Positions 7,775-16,719 of a stretch of DNA of 64,000 nt are shown in pieces. The notes under the pieces are model-generated. The model did no database searches and was not told the origin of the DNA. It saw only the letters and a program-made list of their open reading frames with translations. Each line of letters opens with the position of its first letter. Within the stretch, counting starts at the first letter, position 1. Position numbers and translations under genes: made by a program. This stretch comes from Bacteroidota bacterium (GTDB lineage Bacteria; Bacteroidota; Bacteroidia; AKYH767-A; 2013-40CM-41-45): positions 1,054,001 through 1,118,000 of the forward strand of contig JADKJP010000006.1 of NCBI GenBank assembly GCA_016720935.1. The letters run 5' to 3'.

Positions 7775-10600
7775 ATGAAAACTTTTCTACAGAAATTAAC
7801 CGACGAGCTGATTGCGAAACACGGTGAGGATCTTTCAAAGATCCGGATCATATTTCCTACCCGAAGGGCTGGTTTATTTTTCAGAAAGGAGCTGGCAACA
7901 CATTTGTCCAGACCGGTCTGGGCACCGGAAATTTTTTCCATCCAGGATTTCATCGCCGGATATACAACTTACACCATTCCTGATCCGCTCACGCTTCGTT
8001 TCGAACTGTTTAAAATCTACAATAAATTTTTCCCGGGAGAATCCTTTGACCGGTTCTATCCATGGGGAGAATTGCTTCTCCGCGATTTTGAAGACCTCGA
8101 CCGTTATCTTGCGGATCCATCCAAAGTGTTTTCACTGATTTCAGATATGCGTGAAATCGATCAGGTATTCAGTCTGGCGGACGAAGACATGGAAAAGCTG
8201 AAAACATTCTGGCAGAATTTTTTTGATAAAGATCCGTCCCGTCTCAAATCTGAATTCATGAATACCTGGGAACATCTGGGTCCGATTTATCGTGATTTCA
8301 AAGCGAGTCTGAAAGAACGTTCCCTCGCATACGAAGGCATGGCTATCCGTGAACTGGCGGAAAGATTTATTTCTTCCGGTGCTCCTGATTCGGAAGAGTA
8401 TACAAAAATCATTTTCGCCGGATTCTATGCATTGTCGCCGGCTGAAGAACACATCATCAGCTCATTTGTAAAAAAAGGCAACGCCGAAATTATCTGGGAC
8501 GCGGATGCTTATTATACCGATGATCCCAGACAGGAGGCCGGTTCATTTTTACGTGATCATCCATTGGTTGGAGATGATTTCCATTGGAAAGAAGATTATT
8601 TCTCTACCATCCCGAAGACCATCGAAATGGCCGGAATTCCTTTGCAGGTCGGACAGGCAAAATATGCAGGTTCATTGGTGGCTGATTTGATGAAGGAAAA
8701 AGATTTCCGCCCTGAACGTACTGTCGTCGTAATACCGGATGAAAATCTGCTGTTCCCTGTATTGTATGCATTGCCGGAAGAACTCGAAGACATCAACGTC
8801 ACCATGGGTTATCCATTGCACGCGACTCCGGTGTTTGGATTGTTTGAATCTTTAATTGCCTTGCAGCGTAATTGTACCATCGATAAGGAAAAGAACGAAA
8901 CATTTTATTTCCGCGATGTCCTGAATATCCTGAATCACCCTTATATCCGATTGATTGATGGCAAATCAATCAGTGCATGGGTGCAGAAATATGAAAAGGA
9001 CAAAACAATTCGGATTATCGGTAATACTTTAACAACTCAAAAATCAGAGCTTTTCAAACTCATCTTTTCCCGGCAGGAAGAAGTAAAAAATATTTTTGAA
9101 TGGGGAAGAAGGGTGCTTCGTTTGATCCTGGATTCGATGAATGAACATGAGTTTCGTTTTCACCGACTGGAATCGGAATTTGTCTATCATTTTTACACGC
9201 AATTACAACGACTGGAAGAAGTGATCCTCGAGCAAAATGTTGTTCCCGGACTCGAAACCATCTGGTATCTGTTCAGGGAAATTATTTATTCTTCCAAAAT
9301 TCCTTTCACAGGCGAGCCACTGCGTGGATTACAGGTGATGGGATTCCTGGAAACACGTGTGTTGGATTTTGATAATGTGATCATCTTGTCGGTAAATGAA
9401 GAAGTGCTTCCTTCTTCGGGGAACAGTCCTTCTTTTATTCCATTCTCCATTCGCAAAGCATTTAATTTGCCTACGTATGAAGAACAGCATGCCGTGTCCG
9501 CATACCATTTCTACAGATTGCTGCAGCGTGCATCCAATATTCATTTGCTCTACAATACCGAATCCAAAAAAGTAGCAGGAGGGGAGAAGTCGAGATTTTT
9601 ATTGCAGATCGAATACGAACTCGCCGCAAAATTTTCAAAAAGTATACGGCTGACCGAAAAGATCATCAGTACAGGATTTAGTAAAGAGAAAGTACAGCCG
9701 ATCGAAGTGAGCAAATCGGATGAAGTGAAAAGTATCCTGCAGAAATATCTTCCAAACCCTGAACTCAAGAGTAAATTTTCGCAGAACTTTTCTCCTTCAG
9801 CTTTGAATACGTACATCACCTGTAAGCTGAAATTCTATTTCAAGTATGTCGTCAAGTTGAAAGAAAAGGATGAACCGGAAGAGGATATGGAAGCTTCGAC
9901 ATTCGGAAAAGTGCTGCACAAAGCCATGGAGCTTGCTTACCGGGATGTGGTCGAACTATCCGCGGACAACCTTGATAAGATCATCAAAAAATCCAGCGAT
10001 TATCTGGATGAAGCCATCGCTCTCGAATATGTAAGCGCAAGTGAACTCGAGGGGAAAAATATTTTGCTGAAGAATGTTATTCATGAATTGCTTTTGAAAA
10101 TATTTAAAGTAGACAAAAAAGATTTGCCTTTTCGCATCCATGCTTTGGAAAAAGAAGTGAATCTTGAATTTTCACTGAATGAAAAAGACCGTGTTTTACT
10201 CCACGGTTATATCGACAGAATCGACGAGGACAATACAGGCGTTCGAATCGTCGATTACAAGACGGGTAAAGTAAATACAAAGAAGTTTGAATCCATTGCG
10301 GACTTGTTTCAGGATCCTGTGTACAAGGAGCAATTACAGGCTATGTTGTATGCATACATGGCCCGAAACAATTATCCCGGAAAATCCATTCGTTCCGGAC
10401 TTGTTACGCTGAAAGACATGAGCCAGGGCATCTGGTATCTGCAGCAGGGACAGGTTTTTTCTCAGGAACAGTTCGCTGAATTTGAAATTCAGTTGAGGAA
10501 TTTGATCAACGATATCCTCAATCCTGCTACCTCATTTACTCAAACCGATGATGAATCCCGTTGTGAGTATTGTCCCTTTTTAGAAATCTGTAACAAGTAA
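7775..10600 (+). CDS. addB: AddB-like helicase-nuclease subunit (PD-(D/E)XK nuclease)
   Basis: A 941-residue protein resembling AddB of the AddAB double-strand-break resection complex. The C-terminal nuclease shows His715 (FGKVLH), Asp814 (GYIDRID) and Asp827-Tyr-Lys829 (DYKTGK). The iron-sulfur cysteines that tie the nuclease domain together are present: Cys683 (NTYITCKLKF), then Cys930-x2-Cys933-x5-Cys939. This C-x2-C-x5-C spacing is the AddB pattern. The N-terminus starts with FPTRRAG and lacks the usual GxxGxGKT Walker A loop, so this subunit probably does not hydrolyse ATP itself. No addA is in the window. The gene is divergent from the porin and convergent with a T9SS protein. Confidence 0.85.
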   Translation: MKTFLQKLTDELIAKHGEDLSKIRIIFPTRRAGLFFRKELATHLSRPVWAPEIFSIQDFIAGYTTYTIPDPLTLRFELFKIYNKFFPGESFDRFYPWGELLLRDFEDLDRYLADPSKVFSLISDMREIDQVFSLADEDMEKLKTFWQNFFDKDPSRLKSEFMNTWEHLGPIYRDFKASLKERSLAYEGMAIRELAERFISSGAPDSEEYTKIIFAGFYALSPAEEHIISSFVKKGNAEIIWDADAYYTDDPRQEAGSFLRDHPLVGDDFHWKEDYFSTIPKTIEMAGIPLQVGQAKYAGSLVADLMKEKDFRPERTVVVIPDENLLFPVLYALPEELEDINVTMGYPLHATPVFGLFESLIALQRNCTIDKEKNETFYFRDVLNILNHPYIRLIDGKSISAWVQKYEKDKTIRIIGNTLTTQKSELFKLIFSRQEEVKNIFEWGRRVLRLILDSMNEHEFRFHRLESEFVYHFYTQLQRLEEVILEQNVVPGLETIWYLFREIIYSSKIPFTGEPLRGLQVMGFLETRVLDFDNVIILSVNEEVLPSSGNSPSFIPFSIRKAFNLPTYEEQHAVSAYHFYRLLQRASNIHLLYNTESKKVAGGEKSRFLLQIEYELAAKFSKSIRLTEKIISTGFSKEKVQPIEVSKSDEVKSILQKYLPNPELKSKFSQNFSPSALNTYITCKLKFYFKYVVKLKEKDEPEEDMEASTFGKVLHKAMELAYRDVVELSADNLDKIIKKSSDYLDEAIALEYVSASELEGKNILLKNVIHELLLKIFKVDKKDLPFRIHALEKEVNLEFSLNEKDRVLLHGYIDRIDEDNTGVRIVDYKTGKVNTKKFESIADLFQDPVYKEQLQAMLYAYMARNNYPGKSIRSGLVTLKDMSQGIWYLQQGQVFSQEQFAEFEIQLRNLINDILNPATSFTQTDDESRCEYCPFLEICNK

Positions 10601-10631
10601 AAAAAAGCGGAGCCCTTTTTAGGAGCTCCGC
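10599..10631 (-). terminator. Rho-independent terminator of the T9SS protein gene at 10655
   Basis: GCGGAGC (10607-10613) and GCTCCGC (10625-10631) form a stem of about 9 bp. Read on the minus strand it is followed by a run of eight T. It lies between two convergent genes and mainly serves the minus-strand one. Confidence 0.85.
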
Positions 10632-10654
10632 AGTTCATGTTCAGGTGGTTGGTA

Positions 10655-12928
10655 TTATTGAACTACTATTTTCAAAAGCTTTTGTTCATTCTCTGTACGT
10701 AAAGTAGCGAGATAGATTCCGCGTGCATAATCACCGATCTCCAGATCGATCCGGTTCTCACCTTCAGCGGCGGTAATGTTTCTTTCTTCCATGATTCTGC
10801 CCGACATATCCACCATTCGGAATTCAATTTTTTGGTCGGCACCGGCATTAAAACTGAATGCCAGATGATCCTGAGCTGGATTCGGGAAGGCTGTAAATTC
10901 TGAGGATGTTGTATTGTCTACAATTTGCGCCTGACGTGCACTGATCACATAAACAGTTGTTGTCAGAGAAGTGGAATAACAGCTACCTGCATTATAAGCA
11001 CGAACGGAGTAAGTACCTGCCGCGCTCACTGTAATTGATTTTGTCGTCGCTCCTGTTGACCAAAGATAACCTCCTGCTGTACTTGATGTCAGGGTTACTG
11101 TTTGTCCACTTACCAATACATTCGATCCTGAAAGAGTAATTGTAGGCACAGCCGGAGGAGTGCAACCATTTGCATTTACCAAAACAGCACTTGAAGTTGC
11201 AGCACAACCATTAGATCCTGTAACAGTCACACGATAGCTTCCCTGCGCATTAACTGTGATGCTTCTGGTTGATTGTCCGGATAACCAGCTATATGTACTT
11301 GCAGTGCTTGCAGTAAGAGTAATACTTGGATTGGATGTAGATAAGGTTGTTGAACCGCTAGCAGTGATGGTAGGAGTTGCAGGTGCAGTTAGTAGAGACG
11401 TCACTTTATTGGCTGACTGAGCGAAGCAGTTTGGACCGCCGTAACCTTTTACCCAATAAGTACCAGCTGAACTGATCACAATTGAACGAGTAGTAGCACC
11501 ATTGGACCAAAGGTAACCGCTGGCAGCTGATGAAGTAAGTGTAATTGGCTTACCGGGACAAATGTTCAGTGAACCGCTCGCTGTGATGGTTGGTGTAGCT
11601 GCAGTAGTTGTGATACTTACAGCAGTAGCGGTTGAGGTTGCGGTGCAACCACCGGTTGTGGCTCTAACAGTATAGCTGCCTGCAGTAGATACAGTAATAG
11701 ATTGTGTTGTCGCTGAATTGGACCACAGGTATGCTCCGGCTGTACTGGATGTCAGCGTCACGTTTCCTCCGGCACAAAATGATGTCGGTCCGCTTGCAGT
11801 AATTGTAGGAGCTGCCATCGTACTGCTTACGGTAACAACTGTAGCCGGAGAAGTGGCATTCACACCACTCGTGTTGGTAACACGAACAGTATAGCTTCCA
11901 CTTGTACTCACGGTAATGGAACGAGTAGTTGCGCCACCCGGGCTCCATAAATATTGTGATCCTGAATTCGCGGTTAAGGTCACACTTCCACCTGTACAGA
12001 AGGAGGTAGGTCCGCCTGCTGTAATGGTTGCAACCGCGGCCGTAGTAGTTTGTGGCATTGTGGAATAAGTGAACCACACATAACCCTGTAGATTAATATT
12101 TGATTTCCAGGTACCCGTTTCCGATGTGTAATATCCGGAATAGGTCTGGTAAGGTTGGGTAACCGGATGCGATGCCAGCCATGGTCCCATGAAAGAGGAC
12201 TCGCTGGAGAAGATTGGAATGATCTTTACTGAAGTATTCAGAGAAGCCGCGTCAATCAAGCGATTGCGTGAATATTGATAAACGTCAGCATCGTTCGTAC
12301 GATATGCGTGTAATAGGATCCTGTCAGAGCGGGAAGCAACCTGTTGAATTTGACCTTTGTTTGGCCAGCCCAGATAATACTCAGAAACCAATCCGTTAGC
12401 ACCGGCAAGGGAATCGATCTTTTTGAATTCTCTCCAGGAGAACGCCCAGGCACCTGCTGTGTCACAGGAACATCCGTTGGGTACAAGGTATTTACTGCAA
12501 TACAATGAACTGATACTGGAAGAAACCCAATATTCAAATTCGAAATTCAGAACATTAAATTTTTCGGTGGCAACAGTTCTGCTGTTATTATAAGGAATGA
12601 TGTAATTCGAAAAGAAGGAATAAATCTCACCGGATGCTGAAATCTCAGTAATTCCATAAGTATTTCTTGCCTTGGTCATAAACGCGGCAAGCTGATTTTT
12701 TCTCGTCGTACTGCTCCAGTCAAAGGATCCCAGATCATAAAAAATGATGTAGGTGAATCCATTACCCTGGCTGTAATTCAGGATTGTGTTTTCCTGTGTA
12801 GTATTTCCCAGCCAGGAGTTGACATCTTTTAAATAATATCCACGAACATTATTCGATTGTGCATTCATTACTGCGCTCCAACTCAGGAGCAGCATAATGA
12901 GAATTCCTTTGATTGCTTTTGTAACCAT
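10655..12928 (-). CDS. T9SS cargo protein with five Ig-like repeats (paralogue A)
   Basis: A 757-residue secreted protein. It has a signal peptide (about 1-23), an N-terminal domain (about 24-290) and then five repeats of about 72 residues. The repeats share the pattern ITASGxxxxCxGxxVTLT...YLWSxGATTxSITVxxxGxYxV, like the Ig-like/PKD-like modules of T9SS proteins. The last 80 residues are a type A sorting domain (FPNPAQD, then DMSGRIM, GIYLATL, KIVVQ). The N-terminal domain has a FNVLNFEFEYW strand and alternating helices that suggest a TIM-barrel-like fold related to glycoside hydrolase family 18; this is inference and no catalytic acid pair is proven. It is a paralogue of the next gene on the same strand. 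Export by T9SS and attachment to the cell surface is expected. Confidence 0.82.
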   Translation of the reverse strand: MVTKAIKGILIMLLLSWSAVMNAQSNNVRGYYLKDVNSWLGNTTQENTILNYSQGNGFTYIIFYDLGSFDWSSTTRKNQLAAFMTKARNTYGITEISASGEIYSFFSNYIIPYNNSRTVATEKFNVLNFEFEYWVSSSISSLYCSKYLVPNGCSCDTAGAWAFSWREFKKIDSLAGANGLVSEYYLGWPNKGQIQQVASRSDRILLHAYRTNDADVYQYSRNRLIDAASLNTSVKIIPIFSSESSFMGPWLASHPVTQPYQTYSGYYTSETGTWKSNINLQGYVWFTYSTMPQTTTAAVATITAGGPTSFCTGGSVTLTANSGSQYLWSPGGATTRSITVSTSGSYTVRVTNTSGVNATSPATVVTVSSTMAAPTITASGPTSFCAGGNVTLTSSTAGAYLWSNSATTQSITVSTAGSYTVRATTGGCTATSTATAVSITTTAATPTITASGSLNICPGKPITLTSSAASGYLWSNGATTRSIVISSAGTYWVKGYGGPNCFAQSANKVTSLLTAPATPTITASGSTTLSTSNPSITLTASTASTYSWLSGQSTRSITVNAQGSYRVTVTGSNGCAATSSAVLVNANGCTPPAVPTITLSGSNVLVSGQTVTLTSSTAGGYLWSTGATTKSITVSAAGTYSVRAYNAGSCYSTSLTTTVYVISARQAQIVDNTTSSEFTAFPNPAQDHLAFSFNAGADQKIEFRMVDMSGRIMEERNITAAEGENRIDLEIGDYARGIYLATLRTENEQKLLKIVVQ

Positions 12929-13322
12929 CAGGGGTAATTTTAAGAGTAAGAATTCGTTGATACGAACGATGTTGATTGGATTGCCTGATTTAATTTCTGA
13001 ATTGAAATTGTGAAAGATGATGGCTCATCTTGTGTGTTTCATTCTTCGGATTCAGAATCGACTTTGGTTTCCTGCAAAGCCTAAATCAGATAACAATTCC
13101 CTCAATCGCTTGCGAAGATAACAGTTAATTAATTCCATGATTATCAAGCGCTGATAAGTTTTTAACAGGTGTGTTTATTCCCACTTTTCAGACCTTAAAA
13201 TGCTCCAAAATTCTACAGTATTCAGTCGAAAATGGACTCAAAACGGATACAATTTGGAGTAAAAATGAATTCTATTACAAAGATGAAGTAATTAAAAAAG
13301 ATGGAAAAAAAGCATGGAAAAC
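12929..13322. other. Intergenic stretch without a supported gene
   Basis: About 390 bases upstream of paralogue A and downstream of the terminator of paralogue B. The only structure noted is a 6-bp inverted repeat TTATCA-5-TGATAA at 13141-13157, which could be an operator or chance. No TANNTTTG element was found close to the 12928 start codon. Confidence 0.5.
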
Positions 13323-13354
13323 AAAAAAACACCCTGCTTTTGACAGGGTGTTTA
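13323..13354 (-). terminator. Rho-independent terminator of the gene at 13379
   Basis: ACACCCTG (13329-13336) and CAGGGTGT (13344-13351) form an 8-bp stem with a 7-base loop. On the minus strand it is followed by about seven T. Confidence 0.88.
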
Positions 13355-13378
13355 ATAATTGGTGGCTTGTATTGTTGA

Positions 13379-15340
13379 TTAATGGTGGATCAGGATCCGT
13401 TTCGTCATTGAAATTCCATCGGCTCTTACCGTAGCGAAATAGATACCTGGCATGAGATCTTCTGTGTGGAGATTGATAGAATTATCTCCTTCAACAACTG
13501 ATGCATTCTGTTTCAAAACAATTCTTCCGGAAATATCCATGATACTAATCTCTCCATTCTGAACAAAGTCGGCGAAGAAATAGAATTGGATGAATTCATT
13601 CGCGGGAACAGGGTAAGCCAACAATTCATCATCATCCGATTGTGTATCCACTTCCTGGTATACAGTTCTGCTGGATGTGTTGTTGTTGGTTGAAGAATTA
13701 CTTCCTGTGGTGAAATATGATTTCGCTGAATAAGAACTGGCAGTAGTTCCACACATTGTCTTCACACGGTAGGAATATCTTGAATTTGGAGCAAGATTAG
13801 TAAGCAGAACGGAAGTTTGTCCTGTGTTCGGCATGCGCAAATAATAATATGTGCTCGTTCCTTCTTTTTTGTAACGTACAATCACACTGTCTGTTTGTGG
13901 CATTGAACTCCATGTTACAAGCTGACTGGTTGGACTGACAGAAGCAGATGCCAGTCCAGATGGTGTACTAAGGATGCAGGTAGTTACCGGAACAGTTACG
14001 TACTGAGCGGAAGAATTCTGACTGCAACCATTGCTGTTTGTTACAACGAGCGAATAAGATCCATCCTGTGTCGCTGAATAAGTAGATGACGTGGCTCCTG
14101 AAATCGAAGCTCCGTCACGATACCAACGATAAGTTGAAATTGATCCACTACCTGAACTGGAAGTAGAAGTGAGTGGTACACCACTGGATTGTGCGTTACC
14201 AACTGTGAACGATGATGAAGGAAGTCCGTTTACTTGTACAGTGAGTGTATTTGAAGTTTGTGCTGTACCATTTTTTGTAACCGAACAAGAGAAAGTTCCG
14301 GAAGTATTTACTGTGATCGTTTGTGTTGTAGCACCGTTTGACCAGAGATAACTTGCATTCGAAGGAGCCGAGAGTGTTACATTTCCGCCTGTGCAAAAAG
14401 AAAGTGAACCTAAAGCGGTAATGGTAGGAGTAGTAGTTGTGGTTGTACCATTGTAAACAGGATGTGGCATATATCCATAATCAAACCAATGGTATCCTTT
14501 CAATCTGATATAGGGTTTCCATGAACTTGCATCCGCGTTATAATCCGCTACATATTTTGTGTATGATTCAACATTGGAATGAGAAGCTAACCATGGACCC
14601 ATGAAAATCGGTTCGGAAGAAAAGATCGGCATCACATCAACAGGCTGATTCAATGAAGCAAGATAACTCAGACGTGTCTGGCTGTAACCATATACTGAAG
14701 AAGGATTGATACGGTAAGCATGCAAAAGTATCCTGTCGGTATTACGTACAATCTGTTGTGCCTGTCCCTGGTTAAACCAGCCTACATAAGTTTCTGAGAT
14801 AGCTCCCTGTACACTGGCGAGGGAATCAATATTGTGCATTTGAGCAATGTAAAACTTAAACCCACCTGCCGAATCGCATCCACAGTTGTTAGGCTGTAAG
14901 TATTGCGTACAATAGTATCCACCCGGATTGACGGATGATGTTGTCCAGAATTCAAATTCAAGGTTGAAGACATTGAATTTTTCATTCGCATTCGTATGTG
15001 CATTATTATATGGAGCAATTTTATCACGAAATGTTGAGTATGACTCACCAACAGCACCAATATTGATGATGCCATAATTCTCACGCGCTCTGCGAATAAA
15101 GCTGGCAAGTGTATTTACACTGTTCGCGTTTGAGAAATTGATATTGTGCAGATCATAAAGAGCAAGATAGTTGAATGAACTGTCTTGTGCATAATGCAAA
15201 AGACTATCTTCTTTTACTGTGTTGCCAAGGATCTGTGAAAAATTGTCAATGTAAATTCCTCTGAGATCAGTCGTTTGGGAATAGGCTCCTGAACTCAGGA
15301 GAAGAAGGGCAATCAGAAGCCGGGAGTAAATTGATTTCAT
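13379..15340 (-). CDS. T9SS cargo protein with Ig-like and fibronectin III domains (paralogue B)
   Basis: A 653-residue secreted protein. It has a signal peptide (about 1-21) and an N-terminal domain (about 22-300) clearly homologous to that of the gene at 10655: the same DLRGIYIDN/VRGYYLKD start, EKFNVFNLEFEFW, the C-G/S-CD-AG loop, IFSSEPIFMGPWLASH and the aromatic end. One Ig-like module (ITALGSLSFCTGGNVTLS) follows, then a second divergent module, a fibronectin type III domain (about 455-545, LATPSGL-like start, NSRYSYRVKTMC) and a type A T9SS sorting domain (YPVPANE, DISGRIV, GIYFATV). It differs from its neighbour mainly in the stalk modules. Function is unknown; the shared N-terminal domain is probably the active part. 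Confidence 0.82.
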   Translation of the reverse strand: MKSIYSRLLIALLLLSSGAYSQTTDLRGIYIDNFSQILGNTVKEDSLLHYAQDSSFNYLALYDLHNINFSNANSVNTLASFIRRARENYGIINIGAVGESYSTFRDKIAPYNNAHTNANEKFNVFNLEFEFWTTSSVNPGGYYCTQYLQPNNCGCDSAGGFKFYIAQMHNIDSLASVQGAISETYVGWFNQGQAQQIVRNTDRILLHAYRINPSSVYGYSQTRLSYLASLNQPVDVMPIFSSEPIFMGPWLASHSNVESYTKYVADYNADASSWKPYIRLKGYHWFDYGYMPHPVYNGTTTTTTPTITALGSLSFCTGGNVTLSAPSNASYLWSNGATTQTITVNTSGTFSCSVTKNGTAQTSNTLTVQVNGLPSSSFTVGNAQSSGVPLTSTSSSGSGSISTYRWYRDGASISGATSSTYSATQDGSYSLVVTNSNGCSQNSSAQYVTVPVTTCILSTPSGLASASVSPTSQLVTWSSMPQTDSVIVRYKKEGTSTYYYLRMPNTGQTSVLLTNLAPNSRYSYRVKTMCGTTASSYSAKSYFTTGSNSSTNNNTSSRTVYQEVDTQSDDDELLAYPVPANEFIQFYFFADFVQNGEISIMDISGRIVLKQNASVVEGDNSINLHTEDLMPGIYFATVRADGISMTKRILIHH

Positions 15341-15688
15341 TCGCAGGTGTATTAGAGGTGTGTTTTTAATGATAAGGGCAAAGTAGTTCCTGCGAAGAAT
15401 CAGAATTTGGAAGAGATCAGGTTTTGGATTGTCTTGTAAGGATTCACTTGTTGTCAGTGCAAGAAATGGTTAAAGTCTGCTCAATTCTGGAGAAAAATTG
15501 ACGCAAAATCCAAATTGAATGCCATTTTAAGCGTATTTTAAGCCATTTATGAAGATTTGGGAGATGTAAGGAAAAATTGACACTGTGTACTAAAAGTGAG
15601 TATGGCCGAATAATAATGAGCTAATTCAATTCCTGTTTACAGTTTAAGCTTTGGATTTCCGTTCTTTGTTGCTCAATAAATTTCCGAC
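15341..15688. other. Divergent intergenic region
   Basis: 348 bases between the T9SS gene (minus) and the asparaginase gene (plus), expected to hold both promoters. ATTTTAAGC occurs twice 11 bases apart (15524-15532 and 15535-15543), one helical turn, and could be a binding site. No complete TTTG-N19-TANNTTTG promoter was found. Confidence 0.45.
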
Positions 15689-16612
15689 ATGAAAAAATTT
15701 ACAATCGCTATACATGGTGGTGCCGGTACAATTCTTCGCTCTGCACTGACTGATGAAAAGGAAAGAGCCTATCGGGCAGGACTACAGGAAGCTCTGGATG
15801 CGGGAATGGGCATACTTTCACGAGGCGGCAAATCATTGGATGCCGTGCAGGCAGCTGTTGAAAGCCTTGAAAATTGTCCACTGTTCAATGCCGGAAAAGG
15901 TTCCGTTTTCACGAATGATGGCAAACATGAAATGGATGCTTCAATTATGGAAGGATCAACTCTTCGTGCAGGTGCTGTTGCCGGAGTTCATCAAATAAAA
16001 AATCCTGTTGCTCTTGCACGCGCGATTATGGATCAAACTGAACATGTGATGCTCAGTGGAGCAGGAGCAGAGGAGTTCGCCAAACGTGCCGGTATAAAAA
16101 CTGAAAACGATGATTACTTCTTTAATCAGTTTCGGTTTGACCAGTTAAAAGAAGTACAGGACAGTGAAAAAACCATTCTGGATCACAGCGATAAAAAGTT
16201 TGGTACTGTTGGCGCTGTCGCTTTAGATATGGAAGGACATATAGCTGCCGCAACTTCCACAGGTGGAATGACCAATAAAAGATATGGACGGATAGGAGAC
16301 AGTCCGGTGATAGGAGCAGGAACCTATGCAAACGACCTCACCTGTGCAGTATCCTGTACCGGTCATGGAGAGTTTTTTCTTCGTGCTGTTGTTGCTTATG
16401 ACATTTCTTGCCTTATAGAATACAAAGGCTATTCCTTAAAACAGGCTTGCGAAAAGGTGGTGCTGGATAAGCTTGTAAAAATAGGAGGGGAAGGCGGACT
16501 AATAGCCATCAACACACTTGGAGAAGTGGAATTGGTCTTCAATTCTGAAGGTATGTACCGGGGATTCGCTGATAACCTCGGAAATAGCCTGATTTCCATC
16601 TATAAAGACTGA
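15689..16612 (+). CDS. iaaA: Isoaspartyl peptidase / L-asparaginase (Ntn hydrolase)
   Basis: A 307-residue member of the plant-type asparaginase family. It cleaves isoaspartyl dipeptides and asparagine after self-processing. The N-terminal IAIHGGAG block, FNAGKGSVF and MDASIMEG are family signatures. The autocatalytic nucleophile is Thr173 in GTVGAVALD, which becomes the N-terminus of the beta subunit. GGMTNKRYGRIGDSPVIGAGTYA follows, with the substrate-binding Arg and Asp. Length and all motifs are normal. There is no signal peptide, so it is cytoplasmic. It is followed on the same strand by the PKD-repeat gene about 107 bp later; functional coupling is unlikely. Confidence 0.92.
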   Translation: MKKFTIAIHGGAGTILRSALTDEKERAYRAGLQEALDAGMGILSRGGKSLDAVQAAVESLENCPLFNAGKGSVFTNDGKHEMDASIMEGSTLRAGAVAGVHQIKNPVALARAIMDQTEHVMLSGAGAEEFAKRAGIKTENDDYFFNQFRFDQLKEVQDSEKTILDHSDKKFGTVGAVALDMEGHIAAATSTGGMTNKRYGRIGDSPVIGAGTYANDLTCAVSCTGHGEFFLRAVVAYDISCLIEYKGYSLKQACEKVVLDKLVKIGGEGGLIAINTLGEVELVFNSEGMYRGFADNLGNSLISIYKD

Positions 16613-16719
16613 AAAAATTAACATCCGTTCTTTTTTTTCATTTAACAGGGAAATTGTCAGTATACCTTCATTATCACTATTTCACTTTACTGGTATGCCC
16701 TCGTTTTGTACATTTGTTC

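Noticed and set aside
13141..13157. Inverted repeat TTATCA-5-TGATAA as an operator
   Set aside because: The arms are only 6 bp, there is no second copy, and it is not close to a promoter element. It is noted but not called as a site.
13171..13434. Open reading frame of 87 codons on the plus strand
   Set aside because: It runs through the terminator hairpin at 13323-13354 and into the opposite-strand T9SS gene. It is lysine-rich and AT-rich with no recognisable pattern.
16709..16716. TACATTTG, an exact -7 promoter match just before the PKD gene
   Set aside because: It lies only 3 bases before the ATG at 16720. A transcript starting from it would begin at or after the start codon, so it is probably chance.
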